Below are positions 33,523 to 41,377 of a stretch of 64,000 bases of DNA, piece after piece. The DNA is from Tabrizicola oligotrophica (GTDB lineage: Bacteria > Pseudomonadota > Alphaproteobacteria > Rhodobacterales > Rhodobacteraceae). Within the stretch, counting starts at the first letter, position 1. Each line of letters opens with the position of its first letter. Where the stretch lies: positions 186,001 to 250,000 of the forward strand of contig NZ_JAAIVJ010000003.1 of NCBI RefSeq assembly GCF_011008935.1, in the 5' to 3' direction. The notes beneath the pieces are model-generated. The model saw only the letters and a program-made list of their open reading frames with translations, was not told the origin of the DNA and did no database searches. Made by a program: the position numbers and the translations under genes.

Positions 33523-34508
33523 TGGACCGTTCGCTGTTCCGCCTTACCGCTTCGGGTGCCTCGGGCCTGAGCTTTGCGGCGCTGTGCTTTGTCTTTCTGC
33601 CGATGCTGGCCGGCTCTTACTGGCTGTCGATCTTCACCTCGGCGGCGATCTTCGCCATGGCGATTTCGGGCGTTGCGTTCATGTATGCCCGTCTTGGCAT
33701 GGTCAGCCTGACGCAAGTCGGGCTGATGGGGCTTGGCGGCTGGGTCACGCTGCGGCTGAACCACCTCTGGGACCTGCCCTTCGAGGTGAACATGGTGCTG
33801 GCCGCCCTTGCCACCATGATCTGCGGCTGGGTGCTGGCGCTGCCGGCGCTGAGGATGCGCGGGCTTTATCTAGCGCTGGTCACGCTGATGGCCGCCGGGG
33901 GGCTGGAGATCCTGTTCGCCACCTACCAGTTCCCGAACGGCGGGACAGGGTTCTGGGGCGTCAAGATCGGCTCCACCGCGCCCTTCCGTCGCCCGGCGCT
34001 GGCGCAGTCGCCCGAGGCCTATCTGCGCTACTGCATCGCCATTGCCACGCTGGGCTTTCTGTTCATCGAAGCCCATCGCCGGCTGTTTCCCGGCCGCGCC
34101 TGGGCGCTGATCCGCCGGTCCGAGGCCGCCGCCATGGCCGCCGGTGTCAACGTGACGCTCTACAAGACCTGGGCCTTCGGCATCGCCGGCGCGATTGCCG
34201 GAGCGGCGGGCGCGCTGCTGGCGGGGAGCCTTGGGCTTCTTGATGACGGCACCTTCCGGTCGTCGGAATCGATCATGCTCTTTGCGCTGGCGGTGGTCGG
34301 CGGGGCGCGGTTCTGGCTGGGCGCGGTGATCGCCGCCGTGCTGTTCCGGGTGCTGCCAGGGCTTCTGAACACCTGGGGCGTCGATACCGATCTGGCCTTC
34401 GTGATCTTCGGCGCGGGGCTGTTGCACGCGCTCATCACCGCGCCGAACGGCATTGCCGGGCAGGTCCATGACCTTGTGGCCAAAGTGCGGGGCAAGCGCC
34501 ATGATTGA
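33522..34508 (+). CDS. Branched-chain-type ABC permease (LivM-like)
   Basis: A 328-residue membrane protein of the LivM family: AISGVAFMYARLGMVSLTQVGLMGLGGWVTLRL, LALPALRMRGLYLALVTLMAAGGLEILF, ALIRRSEAAAMAAGVNVTLYKTWAFGIAGAIAGAAGALLAG and the C-terminal VGGARFWLGAVIAAVLFRVLPGLL. Starts within the LivH stop and overlaps the ATPase gene by eight bases. Confidence 0.9.
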   Translation: MDRSLFRLTASGASGLSFAALCFVFLPMLAGSYWLSIFTSAAIFAMAISGVAFMYARLGMVSLTQVGLMGLGGWVTLRLNHLWDLPFEVNMVLAALATMICGWVLALPALRMRGLYLALVTLMAAGGLEILFATYQFPNGGTGFWGVKIGSTAPFRRPALAQSPEAYLRYCIAIATLGFLFIEAHRRLFPGRAWALIRRSEAAAMAAGVNVTLYKTWAFGIAGAIAGAAGALLAGSLGLLDDGTFRSSESIMLFALAVVGGARFWLGAVIAAVLFRVLPGLLNTWGVDTDLAFVIFGAGLLHALITAPNGIAGQVHDLVAKVRGKRHD

Positions 34509-35220
34509 GATCGACGCCGTCACCGTCCGCTTTGGCGGGCTTGTCGCCCTGAACGAGGTCTCCGCCCGCCTGACCGCGCCGGTCGCCGGGATCATCGGGC
34601 CGAACGGGGCGGGCAAGACCACGCTGATGAATGTGGTCTCGGGCTTCATCACCGCGAAATCGGGGCGGGTGCTGGTCGAGGGGCAGGACTTTCTTCGCCT
34701 CGCGCCGCACCGGCGGGCGCAAGGTGGGCTGCGCCGGTCGTTCCAAAAGGAACAGATCGCCGATGATCTGACGGTTCTGGAAAATGTGCTGGTTCAGACC
34801 GACTGGTCGCTGACCAACGCGCGCGCCAAACGGGCCGAAGCGATGGAGATGCTGGCGGTGGTGGGCCTTGCGGACCGCGCCCACAAGATCGGAGCGGCGC
34901 TTTCGGGCTTTGAACGCCGCCTCACCGACGTCGCGCGCTGCATGGCGGGCAGGCCCCGGCTCATCATGTTCGACGAACCGGCAGGCGGGCTTTCGGTGGA
35001 GGAAACCCGGCAACTCGGCGATCTTGTTCTGCAAATTCACGGGCTGACCGGGGCGCAGACCGTCATCATCGACCATGATGTCGAGCTGATCAGCCGCATC
35101 TGCGCCGAAACACTCGTGCTGGATTTCGGCCGCCGCATCGCCTTTGGCCCGACCGCCGAAGTGCTGGCCGATCCGAAGGTGAAAGCCGCCTATCTGGGCA
35201 CCGAGGAGGGGATGCAATGA
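34501..35220 (+). CDS. Branched-chain-type ABC ATPase (LivG-like)
   Basis: A 239-residue ATPase with Walker A GIIGPNGAGKTTL (about residues 28-40), Q-loop RRSFQKEQIADDLTVLENVL and Walker B RLIMFDEPAGGLS; switch His in IIDHDVELI. The ABC signature is ALSGFERRLTDVARCM instead of the usual L-x-Y-G-Q/LSGGQ, a notable divergence. ATG 34501 overlaps the LivM end; TGA overlaps LivF ATG. Confidence 0.9.
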   Translation: MIEIDAVTVRFGGLVALNEVSARLTAPVAGIIGPNGAGKTTLMNVVSGFITAKSGRVLVEGQDFLRLAPHRRAQGGLRRSFQKEQIADDLTVLENVLVQTDWSLTNARAKRAEAMEMLAVVGLADRAHKIGAALSGFERRLTDVARCMAGRPRLIMFDEPAGGLSVEETRQLGDLVLQIHGLTGAQTVIIDHDVELISRICAETLVLDFGRRIAFGPTAEVLADPKVKAAYLGTEEGMQ

Positions 35221-35921
35221 CACTGGTGGTCACAGGGCTGGTGGTGCAGGACGGAAACCGAACGGCGGTTCACAATGTCGACCTGACGGTGGAGCCGGGC
35301 AAGGTCACCGCTGTCATCGGCGCCAACGGGGCGGGCAAGTCGGAACTGGTGCTGGCGCTGGCGGGCGTGCTGCCCGTCACCGGCGGCGAGGTGCGGCTGG
35401 ACGGGGCGGCGCTGACCGGCAAGGGGCCGGAGGCCATCCGCCGCGCCGGCATCGCCGCCGTGCCCGAAGGCCACCGGGTGCTGACCGACCTGTCCATCGA
35501 CGACAACCTGCGCGCCGCCGGAAGCCTGATCCGGGGCGGGCTGGCCGAGCGGCTGGCGGAAACCTATGCGGTCTTTCCCGAACTGGCCGAGCGCAAGGCC
35601 CAGCTTGCCGGCACGCTCTCGGGTGGGCAGCAGCAGATGGTGGCGCTGGCCCATGCCCTGATGAGCCGGCCGCGCTTCCTTCTGATCGACGAAATGTCGC
35701 TGGGCCTTGCGCCGCTGATCGTCAAGCGGCTTCTGGGCGTGGTGACGGATCTCAAGGCCAGGGGCGTCGGCATCCTGTTGATCGAGCAGTTCACCGACCT
35801 TGCACTGGGCATTGCCGAAAGCGCCGTCGTGCTGCGCGGCGGCAAGATGCGCTATAACGGCCCGGCAAGCGCATTGGCCGAGGATTCCCGGCTGTTGCAC
35901 GAGGCCTATTTCGGGATCTGA
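35217..35921 (+). CDS. Branched-chain-type ABC ATPase (LivF-like)
   Basis: A 234-residue ATPase of the LivF family with Walker A VIGANGAGKSEL, VPEGHRVLTDLSIDDNLRAAG, canonical signature TLSGGQQQMVALAHALM, and Walker B RFLLIDEMSLGLAPLIVKRL. Completes the importer (binding protein, two permeases, two ATPases). Overlaps LivG by four bases. Confidence 0.92.
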   Translation: MTLVVTGLVVQDGNRTAVHNVDLTVEPGKVTAVIGANGAGKSELVLALAGVLPVTGGEVRLDGAALTGKGPEAIRRAGIAAVPEGHRVLTDLSIDDNLRAAGSLIRGGLAERLAETYAVFPELAERKAQLAGTLSGGQQQMVALAHALMSRPRFLLIDEMSLGLAPLIVKRLLGVVTDLKARGVGILLIEQFTDLALGIAESAVVLRGGKMRYNGPASALAEDSRLLHEAYFGI

Positions 35922-35931
35922 AGGAGGCAGG

Positions 35932-36687
35932 ATGTTCGGACTTCAGGGCAAGACCTGTCTCATCACCGGTGGCGCGGGCAGCATCGGGCTGGCCTCGGCG
36001 CAACTTTTGCAAAGCCATGGGGCGCTGGTTGCCTTGGTAGACCGTGACGAAGATGCTCTGGACAAGGCCGCCCAGACGCTTTCCCCCGGCGCTCTGTCCA
36101 TCGCCGCCGATGTCGCATCGGAACCTGACACCGCCCGCTATGTCGCCGAAACCGTCGCGCAGTTCGGCAAGATCGACGTGCTGTTCTCCAATGCCGGGAA
36201 CTTCGGCACCGTGGCCCCGATCGAGACCTATCCGACCGAAACCTTCGACGCGGTGCTGGCGGTGCATGTGCGCGGGGCGTTTCTCGCGGCGAAACATGCC
36301 GTGCCACATATGGGCACGGGCGGCAGCATCATCATCACCTCGTCAGTCGCAGGCCTGCGCGGCGATCCTGGCGTCTACGGCTATATCACCGCCAAACACG
36401 CCCAGACCGGGCTGATGCGGGTCTTGGCCAAGGAACTTGCGCCGCGCGGCATCCGGGTGAACACCATCAACCCCGGTCCGGTGGCCAATGCCTTTCAGCA
36501 AAGGGTCGAAGACGACCTGACCCCGCTTCTCGGCCGCGATGCCACGCAGTTCTTTGACGCCAACATCCCGATGGGCCGCCACGCCAGACCCGAGGAAATT
36601 GCCGCCTCGGTGCTGTATCTCGCTTCCGACCAATCGGCTTTTACCACCGGGCTGATCCTGTCGGTCGATGGCGGGATGAGCGTTTAG
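35932..36687 (+). CDS. SDR-family oxidoreductase
   Basis: A 251-residue classical SDR: CLITGGAGSIGLASAQLL at residues 9-26, FSNAGNFG, IIITSSVAGLRG and YGYITAKHAQTGLMRVLAKEL as active site; ends LILSVDGGMSV. A strong AAGGAGG site nine bases ahead of the ATG, ten bases after LivF. Last gene of the GMC-liv operon; a third dehydrogenase of the island. Substrate unknown. Confidence 0.88.
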   Translation: MFGLQGKTCLITGGAGSIGLASAQLLQSHGALVALVDRDEDALDKAAQTLSPGALSIAADVASEPDTARYVAETVAQFGKIDVLFSNAGNFGTVAPIETYPTETFDAVLAVHVRGAFLAAKHAVPHMGTGGSIIITSSVAGLRGDPGVYGYITAKHAQTGLMRVLAKELAPRGIRVNTINPGPVANAFQQRVEDDLTPLLGRDATQFFDANIPMGRHARPEEIAASVLYLASDQSAFTTGLILSVDGGMSV

Positions 36688-36743
36688 GATGCAGCCCCGC
36701 CCGCTGCCGGCAGCTGCGGTAATGCTCAGGTTGTTTGTTTCAG

Positions 36744-36990
36744 CTACTGCATTTGATCTCTGAAGATGGCGTTTGCGATGGCGAGCACGCGCCCTGCAAT
36801 TGCGATGAGTCTGCGCGGTCTTCCCTTTGTCACGTAGGCGCCGGACATTGTTTGCGAAGGGGCTGGCGGCGCGCGGCGCCGAAGGGATCTGTGCCACGCC
36901 ATTGCCGCCCTAGTGGGCGCGGAGCGGGGCGATCCCGTCCGCTGAGGCGATAGCCTTGCGGTCCAACTGGCCCAGGTCGGGCAGATGGGC
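36744..36990 (-). pseudogene. IS110-family transposase remnant (C-terminal part)
   Basis: Two fragments in different frames on the - strand match the C-terminal part of IS110/IS116/IS902 transposases: GQLDRKAIASADGIAPLRAH (36912-36981 region) and the end GRPRRLIAIAGRVLAIANAIFRDQ (36744-36842). The segment between them is shortened, and the first piece ends in a stop. No terminal repeats or N-terminal DEDD catalytic part could be found. The 439-base gap 36688-37126 holds nothing else that I recognise. It marks the right edge of the catabolic island. Confidence 0.65.
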
Positions 36991-37126
36991 CGGTGGTGGC
37001 CCTGTCCGAGGACCGGCCTGACTTGTTCAGGCCGGCACAGGGGCTCACCACCGGTTCCAATCCTGGCATGTGACAACCAGACAGGAAGGTGCCGGGTGTT
37101 CGGGCTGGCGCTTGTGGCGCTGCCGG

Positions 37127-39496
37127 TTACTTCTTTTTCGGCGGCACGAAGCGTTTGGAGGTGTCGCGCGCATCGGTTCTGGGCGCGGCCGGTTTTGCCT
37201 TGGCGAAGGGCTTCTTGCCTTCGGCGGCGTGGCTCTTGAAGCCCGCGGCCTTGGCCGGCCCGGATTTCTTGGCGAAAGGCCGGGCCTCGGCGCCGTCCTT
37301 GCGCGGGGCATAGGGGCGTTTTTCTTCGCCGTAGCTGTCGCTGCGCGGCTTGGCAGGGCCCTCGCTGCGGTGGCTCTTGTAGCCCTCGGCGCGGGCCGGG
37401 CGGTCGGCCGAGCCGCCATGGGACTTGTAGCCAGCCGATTTCGGCGCCGGCTTGTCCCCGGCACTCCAACGCGGCTTGCGCTCGTCATCCTCGCGTTTGG
37501 CATAGGGCTTCGGCCCATCCTCGCTGCGCTTGGGGTAGGGCTTGCGCTCGCCATCCTCGCGCTTGGCGTAGGGCGCGCGCGGCGCCTCATCACGCTTGGC
37601 GTAGGGCTTGCGATCCTCGCCATCGCGCGAGCCATAGGGCTTGCGCTCGCCGGCGGCGCGCGGAGCATAGGGTTTGCGCTCGCCGTCCTCGCGGGGCGCG
37701 TAGGGCTTGCGCTCGGCAGCCTCACGCGGGGCGTAGGGTTTGCGCTCACTCTCTTCGCGGGGTGCGCGTGGCGGGCGGGCGGGGCCGTCGCCCTCGTCCT
37801 CGATAAAGCGCGAGGGCTTGGGCGTGTAGACCGGCTTGTCGGCGCGCGGCGCACGGGGCGCACGCGGAGCCGGAGCGCCACGCGGTGCCCGTTCGGGGCG
37901 TTCAAGGTTCGGCTCGCCCGCGATCTTTTCCATGCTCAGGCCGGATTCCAGCTCTTGCGCGGCGGGGAAGCGCCCGGCAACGGCTTCGGCGATCTGGACG
38001 AAGGTTTCGTCCTGTTGCACGCGGATTGCGCCGATGCTGTCCCGCGAAATGCCGCCTGCCTCGCAGATCTTCGGCAAAAGCCAGCGCGCCTCGGCGCGGC
38101 CGGTGTGGCCGACCGACAGCTTGAACCAGGTCGAGGGGCCGAACTCGCCACGCTCGCGTGGGGCGCGCGGTTCGGCGGGGGGCAGGGCGTCGGACAGCAC
38201 CTCAGGGGCCGAGCGGCCCTCGCGCCACATCCGCACGAAGGCGGCGGCGACCTGTTCGGCGCCGAAGCGCGACAGCAGGGTGTCGGCCATCGCGGCCTCG
38301 TCGCCGGGGGCAGAGGCCAGGGCGGGATGTTCCAGAATGCGCAGGTCATCCTTGGCCTGCACATCGTCGGCGCTGGGGGCCGGGCCCCATTCGGCGACAA
38401 CCTTGGCGCCCGCCAGCAGGCGTTGGGCCTTGCGGAATTCGGACGGCGCGGCGATCAGCGCCGAGACGCCCTTCTTGCCGGCGCGGCCCGTACGGCCCGA
38501 GCGGTGCAGCAGCGTTTCAGAGTTTTGCGGCAGGTCGGCGTGGATCACCAGCTCCAGCCCCGGCAGGTCAATGCCGCGCGCGGCAACGTCGGTTGCAATG
38601 CAGACGCGGGCGCGGCCGTCGCGCAGCGCTTGCAAGGCGTGCATGCGTTCGGTCTGGCTGAGTTCGCCCGACAGCGCCACAACCTGAAAGCCGCGGTTGC
38701 CCATGCGGGCCAGAAGGTGGTTCACATTGGCGCGGGTCTTGCAGAACACGATCGCCGTGCGCGCCTCATAGAACCGCAGAATGTTGAAGATCGCATGTTC
38801 GCGGTCGCGCACGGCGACCGAGATGCCGCGATATTCGATGTCGGAATGCTGCTTGGCCTCGCCCTGCGCCACGATCCGCAGCGCGTCTTTCTGGAAGGTC
38901 TGCGCCAGTTTGGCGATTTCCTGCGGCACGGTGGCCGAGAACATCAGCGTGCGGCGGGTGTCCGGCGCAGCGGCGAGGATGAATTCCAGATCTTCGGCAA
39001 AGCCGAGGTCGAGCATCTCGTCGGCCTCGTCCAGCACCACCGCCTTGATCCCAGACAGATCAAGGCTGCCGCGTTCGATATGGTCGCGCAGGCGGCCCGG
39101 CGTGCCGACGACGATATGGGCGCCACGATCGAGCGCGCGCTTTTCGGTGCGATAGTCCATGCCGCCGACGCAGGTGGCCAGCTTGGCGCCGGCCGAGCCA
39201 TAGAGCCATTCCAGCTCGCGCGCGACCTGCTGGGCCAACTCGCGCGTCGGCGCGATGATGAGAGCGGCAGGGGTGTCGGCATAGAGAAGCTGGTCGGCGC
39301 CGTTCAGGATTTCCGGGGCAATCGCCAGACCGAAGGCCACTGTCTTGCCCGAGCCGGTCTGCGCCGACACCAGTGCGTCGCGCCCGGCGACACCATCGGC
39401 CAGAACGGCCTCTTGCACGGGGGTCAGGGATGCGTAGCCACGGGCCGACAAAGCCGCCGCGAGCGGCGCGGCGATATTCAGGTTCTGCATGTTCAT
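37127..39496 (-). CDS. DEAD-box ATP-dependent RNA helicase with repeat-rich basic tail
   Basis: A 789-residue RNA helicase. Motifs in order: GYASLTPVQ (Q motif), SAQTGSGKT, PTRELAQQV, TPGRLRDH, VLDEADEMLDLGF, SAT, RTGRAGKKG. A DbpA/DeaD-type RNA-binding fold follows (about residues 470-540: FKLSVGHTGRAEARWLLPKICEAGGI). The tail from about residue 590 is Lys/Arg/Pro/Tyr-rich with a degenerate ten-residue repeat around ERKPYAPRED, nine or more copies, then RPARAEGYKSH elements. Likely cold-shock or ribosome-assembly helicase (DeaD-like). Two ATGs (39496, 39490) are possible; a GGAA site favours the second slightly. Confidence 0.92.
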   Translation of the reverse strand: MNMQNLNIAAPLAAALSARGYASLTPVQEAVLADGVAGRDALVSAQTGSGKTVAFGLAIAPEILNGADQLLYADTPAALIIAPTRELAQQVARELEWLYGSAGAKLATCVGGMDYRTEKRALDRGAHIVVGTPGRLRDHIERGSLDLSGIKAVVLDEADEMLDLGFAEDLEFILAAAPDTRRTLMFSATVPQEIAKLAQTFQKDALRIVAQGEAKQHSDIEYRGISVAVRDREHAIFNILRFYEARTAIVFCKTRANVNHLLARMGNRGFQVVALSGELSQTERMHALQALRDGRARVCIATDVAARGIDLPGLELVIHADLPQNSETLLHRSGRTGRAGKKGVSALIAAPSEFRKAQRLLAGAKVVAEWGPAPSADDVQAKDDLRILEHPALASAPGDEAAMADTLLSRFGAEQVAAAFVRMWREGRSAPEVLSDALPPAEPRAPRERGEFGPSTWFKLSVGHTGRAEARWLLPKICEAGGISRDSIGAIRVQQDETFVQIAEAVAGRFPAAQELESGLSMEKIAGEPNLERPERAPRGAPAPRAPRAPRADKPVYTPKPSRFIEDEGDGPARPPRAPREESERKPYAPREAAERKPYAPREDGERKPYAPRAAGERKPYGSRDGEDRKPYAKRDEAPRAPYAKREDGERKPYPKRSEDGPKPYAKREDDERKPRWSAGDKPAPKSAGYKSHGGSADRPARAEGYKSHRSEGPAKPRSDSYGEEKRPYAPRKDGAEARPFAKKSGPAKAAGFKSHAAEGKKPFAKAKPAAPRTDARDTSKRFVPPKKK

Positions 39497-39642
39497 TTCC
39501 AAAAGGGGGGCGGTCTTGCCGCCCGAGGGCACCAGTCCGGCACCTTTCCCCTTTGCTGGCAGCCGGGCCTCCCTGCCCGAACGCTGCCCAAGGATGCTTG
39601 CGCCGATGGGGGGCCATAACGGAAAAGGTGGCGCCTGTATAG

Positions 39643-39982
39643 CCCCGCCTGCGCGTGCTGCGGGGGATTTTGCGGCACGACCCGAATGTGATCCTGATCG
39701 GGGAAATCCGCGATGAGGAGACCGCCGAGATTGCGGTTCGGGCGGCGCAGGTGGGGCGGCTGGTCTTGTCGACCCTGCACACCAATTCCGCTGCCGGGGC
39801 AGTGACGCGGCTGGTCGATCTTGGGGGTGCCGGAGTTTTTGGTGCGCGATGTTTTGCGCGGCGTGCTGGGGCAGGAGTTGCTGGTCACCCCCTGCCTGGC
39901 TTGCAGCGGGGCGGGCTGTGCTGCATGCGGCGGGGCGGGGGTGGGGGAGCGGCGCTTGGCGGCGGAGTTGTGGGAGGGGTGA
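39643..39982 (+). pseudogene. GspE/PilB-type secretion ATPase fragment, frameshifted
   Basis: Starts in mid-protein right after a TAG at 39640. The first frame reads [56 protein letters not shown], the Walker B/Asp-box/His-box region of type II secretion or pilus ATPases. The frame then shifts at a five-G run (39823-39827) and continues as [36 protein letters not shown], including the zinc cysteines, to a TGA at 39980-39982. N-terminal and Walker A parts are absent, so it is dead. From 39983 to 40110 nothing recognisable was seen. Confidence 0.8.
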
Positions 39983-40110
39983 GGGGGTGTCCCGAGTCGG
40001 GACATTATTTTTGTTGTTTCATTTCAATCGGATAGGGTGGTTGGATTAGAGGTTTGTTAGGGTTTGGCGTCGGGTGTCTTGGGCACAGCGTAGCGCACAA
40101 ATTGCGTATA

Positions 40111-40455
40111 CTATGGCATGCCTACCTTCTTTAGACCATTTTGGAGGCTTCGCATTGAAATAGGTCTGTCAATCCTGTCATTTGCCGCTAGCCATTTACT
40201 AAAGGCGTTTATCGGAGGTTTAAACAATAAAGCTCCGTGAGGCTTAATGTCGGAATACCTCAATACACAGGTTCTAAACTCCTCCTTGGTCATCGTTTGA
40301 GCGCTGTCACTAAAGAGATCGTTGGAAGTCAAGAACTCAAAAAGCGAGTCGATCAACTTTACGGAGTGTTCGTAAAATTCTGGAATGTGCTCAACCGACT
40401 GCAACATCAACGCGAAGCTTGTAATCGCTCTGTCATTCCTTTCTGAAGTGCTCAT
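40111..40455 (-). CDS. Hypothetical protein, putative immunity protein for the RHS toxin tip
   Basis: A 114-residue acidic-to-neutral protein with no motif I recognise and no signal or membrane segment. Base composition is clearly AT-richer than the flanking genes. Its ATG overlaps the stop of the RHS toxin tip by four bases (ATGA at 40452-40455), the usual position of an immunity gene in RHS/polymorphic toxin cassettes. Function is inferred only from position and composition; it stays intact although the toxin gene is broken. Confidence 0.6.
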   Translation of the reverse strand: MSTSERNDRAITSFALMLQSVEHIPEFYEHSVKLIDSLFEFLTSNDLFSDSAQTMTKEEFRTCVLRYSDIKPHGALLFKPPINAFSKWLAANDRIDRPISMRSLQNGLKKVGMP

Positions 40456-41329
40456 GGTCTTCGCTCCACTCTGCTGATTAGGCCCGATATCTCAACAAGA
40501 TTGCCAGTTGTCCGATCCCGAACAAAAACACTGCTGTTCGCATGTATTGATGCTTCACGACTGAGTTGTTGCCTTTTCGAGGCGTTCATACTTGTGACCT
40601 CAATAGGGTTCCCTACGACTTTTCCGTCCTTGATGACAACAATGTCAAGTCTTCGGCCCCTGTTATCATCTCCCTTTAGAATTTTTCCATTCGAGTCCCT
40701 AAGGTATTGCTCGGTTTGCACGCTCGCACCTGGGTTCTTGGCCTTCTGTATGGCAACTTCCTCTGCTTGTCTCCGTGCACCATCAATTTGGTTTTGTCGA
40801 ATACCGCGAGGGCGGTCTAAGATGGCATCGGCTACTTTCTTTCCAACTGCAACGTTCCGCCTTGACATGTCGGTCATCATGTCAAGGACTTGCATAGACA
40901 GGCTCATGATCTCATTGACCGTGGAATGGTCGATTTGAGACTGGATTGCATCTCTCTCAGCAACCAAATCGGCAATGTCAGAAGGGTCAATACTTTCTCC
41001 GTTCGACATTGCGTCGTATGCCGAGTCGATCATGCCAGACAGTTGGTCGTGCTGCCGCTCGAGCGACCCCAGCGTTTCATTCCCCCCGGATCCATCTTGT
41101 TGACCGGATCCCCAAACGAATAGGCATACCGGTTGGTCCCGACGCCGGGTTTGGTGACTTCGAACCAATCCGGCTGGAGGAACATGCCAAGCTCGGGGTC
41201 GTAGTAGCGGGCGTTGAGGTATTGGAGGCCCGTTTCAGGATCAAACCGCTCGCCTATCCAGCCTTTGTCCTCGCGGTCTTCAGGTCCCGTGGCGAGATTG
41301 ATGGTTGCCACCCGCTCGCCAAAGGGCTT
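40452..41329 (-). pseudogene. RHS-repeat toxin C-terminal tip, truncated and frameshifted
   Basis: The upstream part reads KPFGERVATINLATGPEDRE, then the RHS core end LQYLNARYYDPELGMFLQPDWF and NRYAYSFGDPVNKMDPGG. At a six-base G-run (41082-41087 as C on the + strand) the frame breaks. One extra G would join NKMDPGG to the second frame NETLGSLERQHDQLSG, which runs 200 residues to the stop. This tip ends in LDIVVIKDGKVVGNPIEVTSMNASKRQQ and a VFVRDRTTGNLVEI stretch, reminiscent of a PD-(D/E)XK nuclease, though not certain. The RHS shell is missing: the remnant begins about 49 bases after the hlyD-like stop. Confidence 0.75.
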
Positions 41330-41377
41330 GCAGACCGTCGCCGGGTGCCGCTGCCCTTGCCGCTTTCGCCCGCGCCC

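Noticed and set aside
37500-37760. Regular short repeats that might suggest a CRISPR array
   Set aside because: They are 30-base in-frame codon repeats of the helicase tail, without spacers of unique sequence or cas genes.
37070-39619. 849-codon + strand open frame over the helicase
   Set aside because: Its Gly/Leu/Ala runs mirror the repeat tail of the helicase on the other strand; no independent start site or domain.
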